A stretch of DNA of 64,000 nt. Origin: Dipylidium caninum (Eukaryota; Platyhelminthes; Cestoda; Cyclophyllidea; Dipylidiidae). The position numbers were made by a program, and so were the translations under genes. Positions 26,209 through 39,000 of the stretch are shown here, piece after piece. The stretch's first letter is position 1. Each line of letters opens with the position of its first letter. The stretch spans positions 496,001 to 560,000 of the forward strand of contig QEYB01000963.1 in the NCBI GenBank assembly GCA_017562135.1. The letters are read 5' to 3'. Under the pieces are notes generated by a model. That model saw only the letters and a list, made by a program, of their open reading frames with translations. It ran no database searches and was not told where the DNA came from.

Positions 26209-26809
26209 GCTATTTGCACCCTCAATTAAGCATTTTGGTTTAAAGCAAGTAAGGTCAAAGTCAAGAGCAGAGAACCACCAAATGCTGTAGAGGCATGTGT
26301 TCCTAAATACGCAGCCTGTATCGTCGACGTCAAATACTACGAGAACAAGTAATCCATAAATTACCAATAAATAAAAGTTACAATACTATCAAAAAAGCAA
26401 AAACGGGCGGCATCATTACGAATAAGTCAAATCGGTAGCGCACATTTCAAGGTTGCTCGGTCGAGTTCAGGGAAGTAAAGATAAAAAGAAACAACTTTGT
26501 CGGATCTTTTGCTTTCGCAAAATGGGCAGTAAAACGGATTACCGGCCAAAACTGCCTGATATTTATTAAACAGCAGCACCTGAGTTGTTGGTAGTTATTC
26601 CGACGGAAATTCGGCCTGCACAATCAGTCAACTGGAGATTTTACTCATTTGGCTGAGAGGTTAACATAGAGCTGTCTTGCATACAAGCTATTATCTTGTT
26701 AACTATGTTCCGATTTGGACAGTTCCTAGCCACCTTGACGAAAGAGTGTCTAACAACTTTGACCTTGTTGCTTTGAGTCGTCATGGTTTCGTCTCATTGC
26801 GATTTTAAT
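26209..26809. other. divergent promoter region, dehydrogenase / PG-repeat protein
   Basis: About 600 bases separate the start codons of two divergently oriented genes, so both promoters should lie here. No clear TATA or Inr was recognised. The left part is open in frame with the dehydrogenase. Confidence 0.45.
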
Positions 26810-28637
26810 ATGTCCGAGGATAGCGAGGATGAAGTTGTGAAAAAAGTGCTCGGTAATGTTAACTGAGTCGCAGTCGACATGAGTTTTATTATTTAAAATA
26901 TAATGTGATTTACTTAAATTGCTTACCAAAAAATACCGATTACTCCCACTAGTTGCCTTTTTTTGCCTTACGTTACGTCATAGACTGACTTGCATTAAGA
27001 GCCTTATAACCTCCTAAATTTGAAAATTATTCAGAACGAATGCGACGATTAATGTGCTAGTCCTGAATAATATTTAACTACCTCGTCCCAAAGGTCGCTA
27101 TGCAGTTCACAGGAATTATTCAATAATAATTTCCACTTAAAAATTGTGGAATCGTCCAGAACTTAGATATTAGGGTTCTTGAAAGCGGCCGTTTTTTTGG
27201 TTCTCCAGTTACCCAGACAGCACTCTTATGACTTCATGTTAGCTTGACGCAATTTATATCAACCGTTATTTCAAGACCTTTGTAAGGTTGGCTACTCTGA
27301 ACGACGCAAAAGTGCAATGAACAGTAATTAAGACTTATACGGAAAGATGACTCATTCACCTCCTTCATTACTACATATATTCAGTGTGTTCATAGTTTTA
27401 TGGTCAAAATGGTGACATTCTGCAGAAATTCGAGTAACCTGCAGCATTCGGCGTACTTCTCACTATGTTCCTACCAATTGGTGACTACTCCCATTATATG
27501 GTGTTGCAAAATTAATTGCTAAAATCGGCGATTCAAGATCACACGCACGACCGAATGATTTCCTCACAGATGTGCTACCTCCCGAAATGACGCCCACCTT
27601 GTTTGTTCATTTGTGCTGTGGATCTAAAAGATGTGATTGTGTCTTTCGATAATGTCCATTAGATCCTCTGCATTGCAGCTATTTTTAGTAAAAGAAAAAG
27701 CATCTTTAATTTCGGCACCTGTAGTGAGCGCAAAACATTCGCAGATAGGACAGTCCCAACGAGATTGGGAATACTGTATCCACTCAAAACAGAAAATCCC
27801 AACGTGGGCCCTGGTACCTACAATCAGGAAGTATTTCCTGTCTCAAAACTAAACTGTTTCATAGTACAACACCATTGCCTACGATTTGCATAATAAATGC
27901 TCCATTACGAAAGGGTGGTACACATCTCAACGGGAGAATCGAACGAATGTAAGTCCACAAATTAGGGGTTGTGGGTTTTCTCAGTTTTAAATCCCCTATC
28001 TATCTATCTTTATATAAATGTCGACTGAATTTAGTGTATTAGTGAGAAGTGAGATAAAAGTTCCACATATTAGTAAAGTGCCCTTGCCTGTGGTTGAAGG
28101 AGTTGAGGTCACCGATACGTGTCCATTATCCCCAAAGTTCGAGGTACCTGGTCCGACCGAATACCAAAAAGATATAAGCTTACCAACCGTGGTGAAGCAA
28201 AATGTCTATCCATTCAATCAAAGGTGTCCTCGGACTTTGCCTGAAGACCCCCGAGGAAAGGGGTGCCCCAGGTAGATGCATGGGTATTGTTTGTACCGAT
28301 AATAGTGTAAATTAAAGGCTGAAAGCTTCATATTTTTGAGTTTATTTCAGTGTCGGAACTTACAATTGGTTTGTGAAACATAAGCAATTTGAATGGGAGC
28401 GAGATACGAATTTGAAACCAATCAATCTTCCACAAATCACCTTCAAAAGTACTGTCTGCGCGAATACCGACAAGGTAGTTTACGACATTCTTCACCCCAC
28501 ACTCCACTGTTATTGATGAAGGCGAAAATTGTTCAACTAATATGTTTTTGACATAGTTACCAACCGCCAGTGAAGAGAGGAAATATCAACGACGCCTGCG
28601 ATGTTTTGAGAATTACTTCAAGGAGGACGCAGATTGA
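26810..28637 (+). CDS. Small sperm-tail PG-rich repeat (SHIPPO-like) protein
   Basis: An inferred protein of about 205 residues with STPG/SHIPPO-type repeats, typical of microtubule inner proteins and sperm-tail proteins (ODF3, STPG1). Exons: 26810-26852 (acidic start MSEDSEDEVVKK), 27679 to about 27830, about 28054-28271, 28351-28474 and 28557-28637. Splice phases agree throughout. Key repeats are NVGPGTYN (exon 2), EVPGPTEYQKD (exon 3) and CPSVGTYNW (exon 3/4 junction). The upstream segment FGTCSERKTF and LGILYPLKTENPN resembles the inter-repeat sequence of such proteins, and the C terminus is basic and helical (EERKYQRRLRCFENYF). The exon 2 donor and exon 3 acceptor are the weak points. 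I cannot assign it to one named member of the family. It lies directly upstream of another axonemal gene. Confidence 0.6.
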
Positions 28638-30009
28638 TATGGATGTGTTGAGGATGACGGGTGAAGAAGAATACTCGTCTCGAGCCTAATTCTGACCTGT
28701 TATAATGGGGTGAAGGAGGTTGAAAGGAAGGTGAGATGACGGAGTTAGTAGGTCAGTGCACTCAACTTATATCACTTTTACATTGCGTCCATCCCATCCC
28801 TTTCACTTCTTCCATTCATCCATTTATTCACTCTCGCATCTATTAATCCATCCTCTATCCTTTCATCCACCATTTCATTGAATTTCTTTACCTGCGACCC
28901 ATTTCTCCAGCCATCATTTAACCAAGACTGGAATACGCACACATCCATGCACATTGGCATTGTCACCTACCTTTTATTCTGGCCGATAAGAAGACTCCGC
29001 CACATGATTACAGATTTGTCATTAGCAAATTTTCTTTGGCCGTTGGGCGACGCGGCACCGTTTATGGGTGGAGGGTTCACCAGGTTTCCAGTGAAAGAAG
29101 GAGGGGTGATCATAAAGTCATTAAATAGGGGTTAAACGTTATCAAATTCTTCCCACATGAGCGGTGTGGTCGTCTACACGTTAAAATTTCGATGATTACA
29201 TCCTTTCAAAAGAATACATGGGATTCAAAGCGAGGATCTCTAGGCATTTTCGTTGCCAAATACAGTCATCGCTTTCACTAAATATCTTATGATGTCAGAC
29301 TAGGATGTTATTACAGATTTTAAAAATGTGACGTGGTTAATTAGTGACGGCAGATCTTGATACTTCCTTTGATTTGAATCCAGAAATTTCCCCCTTGCTA
29401 CGTAAGATGTCCATATATCGCATTAATACTTTCCGTCTACGTCTATTTCGGGATCAGTTGGAAGATTTTACCGCCTTTGGTTTATCCTCATAGCGAGGGG
29501 CAATAGACTTCCATATAGCGCAACTTTTGGGTACGGAACAGACGGCATGATAGTGGGCATGACAAAAACTCCATGTCTGCTTCCCGGGTGTGTACCTTTA
29601 AGCCTACGTCGTGCTATGGCAGTATGATGGCTTTTGTCCACAGTCTCCAAGGTAGAAAATGAGAAAATTTACACATGCGGAATTTAGACAAAAGAAGAGC
29701 AAATTCACCAGCCTCCACCCACAGGCAAAAATTCACGGTACACATATAAGATCAATGTTCAGGCCTATTTGAGTCATTGCTTTGTAAATAATTGTAGCGT
29801 TGGATTGGCGGGAATAAATACAATTATTGGCTAAGAGTAAAACCTGTGCTAAACTCTTTTACTCGGTAGTTCTCATCTAGATAATTGTATTTTAAACAAA
29901 AATTATACCTCCTCACAGAGTCACCTGGGCGTAGTACGCACGCTGAATGAATGTCTTTGCGTCTTCAGTGACGCCAAGTTAAGCGTCTCGCCGACCGCGC
30001 AAATTTAAA
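28638..30009. other. intergenic region before CFAP43, with a CCAT-rich stretch
   Basis: About 1.4 kb with no supported gene. At 28785-28880 there is an imperfect run of TCCAT/CATCC-type units. AATAAA occurs at 29813-29818, far from the preceding stop. The remaining sequence is A/T-rich, and the right end should contain the CFAP43 promoter. Confidence 0.45.
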
Positions 30010-33000
30010 ATGGACGCTAAGTGCGCGATAATTTAAGTCTTGATAATTCAACAACTTAGCTAAATCATGTGATTAATTTCCAATTTCAGTAATAACGCTA
30101 TAATTGTTCTCCAAATAAGCTTAACATTAACGATTTCATGCTCGATTAAGAAATTTTTACTAATGAAACTTTTATTACTGGCGCGCAAATTTCCCCACAA
30201 ATGCAACAGACAGCCGCTAATGCTTGCATAGCAAACACTTCCAATTTTTCCTAAATTGACTTATCATTTTATAGACAGTAGTGTGTACAGGCATAGATTT
30301 TTGGTCCTGTTGTGCTACCCCCTTCTATTAATGTGGCTATTATTTTTGGACATTTGTGTATTACTTTTTTTCAGATGGATTCAAGGGATTTCAAATAGTT
30401 CTGTACAATTTACTAACAACCAAACTATCTGCCTAAAGTCGGGGAATTATTTCCAATTTCATCGCTTGAATGGGGAAGCACTCACATATCACTATAACAA
30501 GCCTTATGAGACCGTTATGGCCATACATCCGCTTCAAGGTGTTTTCGCTATTGCAGAAACAAATGTAATCGCTGGGAAGATCTTTATATTAAACTATCCA
30601 AATTTTCAGACACGCCAACTAGGGAGTAAGTTAATCTCCTACCCTCCACCCCCTTCCTTAAAGTTGACAAATTCGTGTTTTAGAATTGAGAAATACGCAA
30701 GTCCTTCACTTAACCTTCTCCCATCAGAGCCTCCTTGCATGCATTTCTTCAATAAGGGAGAACACCCTTACTCTGTGGGACTTCGTAAAGGGGCAACAGA
30801 TCATAGAGGCACAACTTAATTACGTGTGTCCTGATATCTTTGAATTCTGCGTTACCAATGAGAATAGGATGGTTGGAGCAACGGAACGATACATTTATGT
30901 GTGGACTCTTGAGTCCTATGGCGAGAAGCATCACATGTCTTGCAGGTAACCAAGTTTCAATTATCGACAGACTTTTAGAGGAACTGTCGCGCCTCGTCTC
31001 GATGCTTCTGTGGGGTTTTACGAGGAGCCACAGGACAACTTGTATCTTGAGTTAATCTCTCCAGAAGAAAATCCCAACGCGTCTACTCCTGTGCTCGAAG
31101 TTGTTTCAGGTAGCTCACACCACTTTGCCCTTCGTTAGTAGTCCTCTGTAGGCATGCTGAAGGAGAACTATGATGAGTTCCAAAATTACAGGGATCATGC
31201 TAAACGCATGAAGTCAATCAGCTTAACTTGGACTAAAGAAGGTTTTGCTATATTCGGTTGTCGAGGCGGCCATTTATTCATGGTGCGTGGTGGGAATTTT
31301 TTTAATGTACTCTCATTTTCTCTGTACAGATTGATCCTGCGTCTATGGCAATCGGAATTGTTTGTAATCCCACTTTCCCTGACGTAGAAGGTGGTGATAA
31401 GGAAAAGCAGGAGAAGTTAGTGAATCTGGTCTTGAAACCCGGAGATGTCGACAATTTAGTTTACACCAAATATGGAATATTGTGTGGCGGTACCGATGGT
31501 CGAATGAGGCTTCTTAATGGGACGAATAAGAGTGGATCTGTGGGGGTTCCGCCTGTCGGTTTAGTGGCCCCCTCAACTCTTACCACTCAAAACCTCTCCT
31601 CAACCTTCCTAAGCACTATTCAACAACTCGCTCTTTCTCGTGTGGACTTCGTGGATGAGGAGATTTTTGAGGCTCTTGACAGTGACCACAACGGCATTAT
31701 CCATATGTCTGCGTGTCCCAACTATCATAATTATGCGCTACTGCGAAAATCAGGTCTAGTTCAAGTCTTTCAATACGATTTAACCAAAGACTTGGACATT
31801 CCGTTCTCATTGCATCTCACCGAAACAGATACGAACAAATATTTCCCCTTTCACTGGATTAGGTGGCATTACCATTGAAGATGAATCATACTTTGTGGTA
31901 AGTAGACTAAATATTGTTTAAAGTATAATGCAGTAATTAGACATATGAATTGTTTTATACATAGACATGTAATACACTTGGACAAGTGGGTTTGTGGCTG
32001 TCCGAGACAGGTGAACAAGTCTCTTCTGTTGAATTTACCATCCCCGTAAGTGAATGATAGCAAAAAATCCACACGCAACAACATTTCCCCCCACTCATCT
32101 AACTGTTCATGTTGTACAGGCCACATGCATGAAGGTGATACCTGGACTACCCTTAGCCGCGATCGGATTTCAAAACGGTGCCCTCTCTATTGTTTACTGG
32201 GTGAATCGAAGTACACCTCGTGTCTTGCCTAATTGCCAAATCTTTCGATCAGCCATTGAGGAAATCTAGTAAGTTCGTTTGATTGATGATCCCTTCAAAT
32301 CTACCTGTCAAGGCAGTGCGAATTATTTGCTGCCTGCTTATTCCATTCTTCCAATGCTCTTCCAAATCTTTGGAAACTTCTGGGAATTCGCTTCTTCGCA
32401 CTCACAGATTGAAAACTATGAAAATGGTTTTGAATGCAGATAGAAAACAAAAAGAGCAATTTTTCACATTGGTTACTGTTGACAAACGATTAAGCGAGTC
32501 ATATATCCCTTTTCGGTGTGTTGACATGAGTCTAAGCGGCTTGTCACATCTGTCACTCCATGATGAGCAGCGCCTACCTAAAAATATAATTGATAGTGGT
32601 GATAATCAGGTGAAATAAAGGCATCTGAGGTTATTAATCCGTCTTTAACCACCATTTAATCAGAATTTTTCAACTCAGTCAAGTATTTTTCCTTCTGTAG
32701 AAATGGCATTCTTTTTCCTCAAAGCTGCTCATCTCCTCTCACAATATTCTCCCACTTCATTTACCAATTTTCCCCTCCTATCCTCCTGTCCGTTTCAGTG
32801 TGGATGAACGAGGCGATATGATGCTCGTCACGAGCTCAGAACCAAATATCTACGTGCTCTCCTGTGAACCACGAAAGGAGTTTAAACCCCTCGGTTACAT
32901 TGGTACGCGGGTAGAATGTCCTCCGCTCTAATCGCACTTTCTATTACAGTCCACGAGAGCAAGATTGACTCGGTTGCCTTTGCAAGAGCACAGAAGGATA

Positions 33001-36000
33001 AGATTCTGTGTATTATCTTGGACAAAAGGAAGAAGTCTGACAGGCATACTAATGCAACCATTTTCACAATCACTGATGAAATACTGGATGGTGAGTTTTG
33101 GCCATACCCAAGCCGTCTACCGAGATGTCCACTTTAAAGCCAAGTAGTCCATTAGGCTGTTAGTGTAGACTGGAGATCCTTGAAGGGTTATCCCAAGATG
33201 TAGTACCTCAATTGACTGTCACACAGTCTTTGTCATGCACATAAACTGTGGATGGACCTGTAATACAGAGAAAAGCGTCAAAGAAGGCCTGAATGCCACT
33301 TACACCTTAAATTGTCCATTTGGTCTCGTCTGAAGGTGAAATAATCGGGCGAGAGGGGAGAGGGGAGTTTCTCTGACCTTAAACCGTTAAAATGTCAAAA
33401 TAAACCTCCCTTTGTGTACAAGTGTCAGTATTACTCTCTCAATCTTTTTGTTACTTGACTAAATAAGGCTACTATCTGCGAATTATTATTTAGACCCCTT
33501 CAATTACCTCTATCCGAACTCCTACCAATTGCGGGATGAAGCGCTCTCCATGCTATCTTTTAAAATACTTCTCGAGTTGTCAAGTGCCTACCTGGTGGTG
33601 GTCGATCCAGAGAAAAAGAAGAAGAAGAAGAAGAGAAAAATGCTGGTAGATGAGCTCTCATCGGAGGAGTCGATGTCAAATGAGGATTCCGAGACGTCGG
33701 AGGATGAGTCACGGACAGAAGAGACTAAAACTGTATCAACAACTATCCTTTACTCATTGACCAAGAGTGAAAGTAACAGTTGCGTCCTAGTGATGATAGA
33801 CCTGACCAAGGAGATTGCCGATCAGGTAGGGTGGCAATCATTCAAGACTGGGTATTTGGATGTTTATTTGAGATAATCTGCTTCTTCGCCTCTTCCTTCT
33901 CGTTCTCACCATTGTCGTCTTCCTCTTCTACCTCGTCCTACCCGTACTTCTCCTTCTCCTCAACCTCCTCCTCGTCCACGTTTTCGTCCTCCTCCTCATT
34001 CTCCTCGACCTCCCCGATTTCGTTCTTCTCCTACCTCTCCTCGTCCTCCCTCTCTTCCTCGTCCCACCCCTCCTTCTCCTCGCCCTCCTCCTCGAACTCC
34101 ACCTCCACCTCCTCTTCGTCCTCCTTCTCCTCGACCTCTTCCTCGTCCTCTCACTTCCATCAGCCCACGTAGTTTAGGCCATGTGCTGTGAAGACTAGGC
34201 GAACTAATTCTCTGGAGGCGAAGAAAACCATAGTCACCCCGAACCTTTCATAACTCCTCCCCTACCTTCCTGTCCCCATTATTCTCCATCCTCCCCAGCT
34301 CCGTCAAACTCGACAACCTCCTCTTTGCGATTGGATTACTCGTTTGCGCTTCCACATATCGCCTAAAACTGCCACTTTTCACCTGCCATTGAGCCATCAT
34401 ATACGAAAGCAGTTGAAGAATGGGAATATCGTCCACTCCAACATTTTTTCTATCTGTCAGTTAAACAGGAATCCCCTTTTTCACTAACACCACATTATCT
34501 AACCTCTTCAACAGTTCATTCGACTATGGGACGTGAGTAAATGGGGCTGGTTTGAGGGAGGATACTTCACCGGACATATGTTAAGCCTCGTGGATTGGAG
34601 TTTGGACGATAGACAAAAAGGCAGCGTATTTCATCCTTCCTCACTATTTAAAAGACCTCAGCTTACCGGCAGTATACGAGAACGGCACAGCATATGCGAC
34701 GGAGCTACTCCATCGCCCGTGATTTCTCCAGCAGACTGCAACCATTTCTTCAAGCACGCTCCAACGCTCGCCGCTCCATCCTCGGCTCGGTCACCTTTGA
34801 GGCGCTCAGCTATCGAGTGCCTCGGCCCAGCATCACTCTCCAACTCAATCGTCTGCGTAGGGAGGATAAGAGGGACAAGAAGCAAAAAAAAGAGGTCCCT
34901 TTTGGGTTTATGTTGTTCTCGTTCCACTGTTCCAGTTCTTCCACTTTCTTAATTACTTCAAGGATCACTCTGGGGTATTACCTTCTTCTCGCATTTTTGT
35001 CTAGACAAAACCGATTGTCACTGGAGTGGAGACCTACCAACTGACAAATGTTGCCTTCTTCTACTCCACTGTTAGCCTCTCTTCCACCCATGTGCCTGGA
35101 ATCATAATCGCCTCTACCCACAGTGGTGTATTCTACATTCTAAAGGTCAATGAGACGGTGAGTAGGCAGATAGGAGTGACATGACGCCTCTTGTGGCCAT
35201 CGTGAGGAGAAATGGACCAACCTGCCTCCCATTTCAGATGGCCTCCATCATTGGCTACTTCGCCCCCATCGAGAGCACCAGCGAGGCCATCAAGGTCGCG
35301 GTAACGCGAGATTTTGACATCTTCGCGGTTGCCAAACGCGACGGCGGTTATTGTGCAGTGGAGTTGAGGTGAGCATTTGAGTCCCCTAATGGTTGAAGCG
35401 GTGGATAATCTTGATAATATAAAAATTTGAGAAAAACTATTCCCCCCTATCATCAGTGACAAACTTCCCCAGATGGATGAGGAGGACCTCCTTGCGGTGG
35501 AGAGAGACGCCGAGATGAAGCGTGTTTCACTGATGACTACCATGTCCTGGGATTCAAACAGCAGTAATGACAGACCGTCCAAACAGCCTGCGGTGAAGGA
35601 TGGTAGCGTCAGCGTAGAGAACGGTAGGGTGGATGAGGAGAAGGAGGAGGATGAGGATGAGAAGAGTTTCCGGATATATAAGATAGATTTGAAAATACCC
35701 CCTCTGACGTGGATTGAAAGGCAATTTCAGAAACAACGGGCAGCCGATAGACAGGCTATGGAAGGCACCCGCATGCGAATAACACAGGAATTCGTGCAGA
35801 TCAAAGAGGAGGTAAGTCATGTCCTCTTGTCCTTACTCCTCCTTCCAGCTGGAAAGGATGGCTCAAATGAATGACAAATTGACAGACTTAGAAAAGGTGG
35901 CAATCTCCGAATTTGAATTGGACTCGGAGGAGAGAAATACGCTTACCGACGAGACGAACAGCATACTTCAGAAGGTGGGTTAAATTTCACGTTATCCTAA

Positions 36001-39000
36001 GGTGTTTCTCTCCGAGTTAGAAGCGCGCCGATATAGAACATGACGACTTGATCAAGGACTTCACTCACAATGTCATACGATCAGTGTGTTGGGAGAAGCA
36101 GGAGGTCAAGGGTCGTAGTCTTCTGACCTACGATCTACCCGTTGAAGTGCCCAACTACCCAATTTACCCGCGAACACCTGAGGAGATCCGACTGTTGAAA
36201 CAGGCCAAATGTCGGAGACGTGTGGAAATAGCTGTCAGTGCGATGTATAAAAAGGAATATGAGAAGGTTTTCAAGAAGATCTCCTCGTCGGTAAGTTAGG
36301 ACCACCTTCCACGGAGATGGTGGGGTAGTCTTGGACAAGGCGGACTTCCTTAGGGGATACAAAGACGTCTGGAGCAGCTGCGAAGGGGGTACAGTTAGGA
36401 GGAGTCTAAAAGACCTCATCCATCTGTAAAGTTTTCCCAAATGTCTTTTCCAGTCTAGTCTTGGGTTCAGTGGATCGTCCAGACATCAGTAGACACTTTA
36501 ATTGCGCTTTAATTGCCACCATCGAGTGTCAAGTCAACTACTAAAATTTAGAAGTCTTATCTGGCGCTCGTGTTCACTTACAATTGGAGGAGGAGGAGGA
36601 GGAGAGCTTTCAGTGTCTTGACTCAACTGGACGACGGATCGGTGAAGTGTAGAAGAGGCGAAGAGATGGGAAGAGGCACAAATTGACCACGAACATATCT
36701 CGTTAAAGTCTACGGTGAATGTCCACCGACCCACCGATTGGATGATTGACCATACGATTTTCTTCCATCGTCACCAAAAGCATTCAATTGGAAGGGCTGT
36801 CGTCAGTCTCTTCCGTCTCTTCTACTGCTTCTTCTCCGGCCTTCAGGGGAACGCAACGTAGCCTCGGTGGTGTTGACGATGGTATGTGGAATGGAAGGTT
36901 GGAACAGCAGAGGAATGGACTCTCACCTCGCCGAGATACGCGTAATTTGGAGGAGGATGAGAATCTATTTTCAGACTTAGCAATGATGAAAAGCCTCCCC
37001 ACCACTTTTCAAACCTTTCTAGTCGTTTTGTCTCCTCTCCTCAGCGATTCCATGCTCCACGCCTGTTGGAGAGAAGATGTCTGAGCCACTTCAGCCGAGA
37101 ATTCATGGAATAATCAGTCGTAGTACCGTCTTGATGCATTCTAAGTACCGAAGCTCTCCTACTTCTGATTCGTGGCATCTTTTCTACGTTTCGTAAACTC
37201 TTCTCTCGCCCCAGTTACCGTTTTGAGGAGGTGGCACTCACCGCTCCATTTTTTATATGTTCTTTTACTTTGTCTGCATGCAATACCTGTCCTAGAGGCT
37301 CTATGTACCCATCAGCAGTTTTCATCTCTCTTCATTGTGCTTTCCCTCCCACTGGTACCCCTTGTAAACACGTCTAAGATGAAAATTTCATCCAACTCTT
37401 CTTCTCATCCACTTAAGGAAAGTGAAAAGGGCAGCTCGGACGACATTGTAGAAGAAGAAGAAGTGGTCTCCGAAACGCCAGACCACCACCTTGGCTCTGC
37501 CGGTGAGTTAGTCGTCACATTCTACTGTCAGCAGCGGTGATCGTCTCAGTCTAAACTTCGAATTTCTTCCTTTCCACAGCCACGAAATTCGGAATTTCGA
37601 CAAAATTACTCTACGACCAGATGGAACTGTTAACCAACGACCAAAAGCTAACACAAGCCGTTCTCATTCAGGTAGGCGTCTTTACTAGCTGATGAAATCC
37701 TGGAGGGGGACGGGGAAACAACCATATAGTCTGCCCTTTTCAGGACTTGACTCGTAAGATGCGATTGAAATTCAATGCCGAATTTGACGCGTGTCTGGAA
37801 CGCAAACGTCAACATATTGCCGGGATTGCAAAACGAGTGGATCGTATAAATGAGATCATTCTAAAGTTGGATCCAAACGCGCCAATCCTTTCAATGGATT
37901 TGTACAAATTAAGGCCAATGGAGGAGGCTGAAGCGCTCCTGCGGTGTGCAGACGAGGAGGTGGACGTGGAGCGGTACCGCTCCCCCGAAGAATTGGCAGC
38001 AATAGAAGCCGCAGCACAGGAGGAGGAAGAACGACTGAGACGGGAGCGATTGGACAATTGGCGTGAACGTGGCCTGGAGGATATGATGGGCGGCGTGTTG
38101 GAGGTGCGAAGGGAGGACGAGTTAAAGAAGGACATCCCAATGCCAGAATTTGTATTAGCTGGAAAACAAGAGCACGAAATGAGTAGCGAGGAGAAGAGGA
38201 TTTACCGGAATTACCTAACAGCCTGTCGAGAGTTGGAGGAGGAGCGTGAGAAGTATCGCAAGGTATGCCTTCCTGCCTTAATCCCTCTCCTCTTGTTGGA
38301 TCTAACTGTCATTTGGGGGTCTTCACACATCCATATGTGCTCCTCGCTGGAGTGGGGAAGTGTCCAGCTTCAAATGCCACCTTATTTGACGATCAGTCCA
38401 CTTGCATTCTCGGGTTAACCGTTCCACTCCAGCCAGGAGGACGTCCGCATGCTCATCGTCTGGACGCGCCCCATGAATCAAAGTGATTCAATTAGTATGA
38501 GAAACCTTAGCTCGAAACTTTTATTTATTAACCTTAAAGACATTCTACTTATTCATGTCGTAAAAAGCTTTTTAAACTTACATTTCTTGTACCACGTCCT
38601 CCATATTCATCCAATCGTAATTACGAATTGATTTTAAGAGCAAAAAATTGTGCTTTTATGAAGATTCATGGGTGTCAATGGAAGTTTCTTTCGACTGAAT
38701 ATAATAAATAATCTGAAAAACCGTGATTTGTGTTTTTTTACTCACATCCAACGCTCCTTTCCTAGTTTCCAACCTAAAAATATTTTCAGCCAATCAAATA
38801 AGAGATTTGCTTCTTTTGCTCACACTCAGAAGCCAAAGTTTTGTAGGAGGTCGTTTTGCAGCGTAAACATGTCAAAAGTGTCTATTCTATCACCCACCGC
38901 TTGCAAAATCACCTAACGCAATAAGGATTCTTACCCCACTGTGCTCTGATGCTTCCCCCAACAGTACTTAGAGGCGGAGATGAGGAAGAATGAGGCGTCT

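Noticed and set aside
33780..34172. Serine-rich open frame
   Set aside because: It is the translation of a TCC/TCG/TTC low-complexity intron tract and runs on from the CFAP43 exon in another frame.
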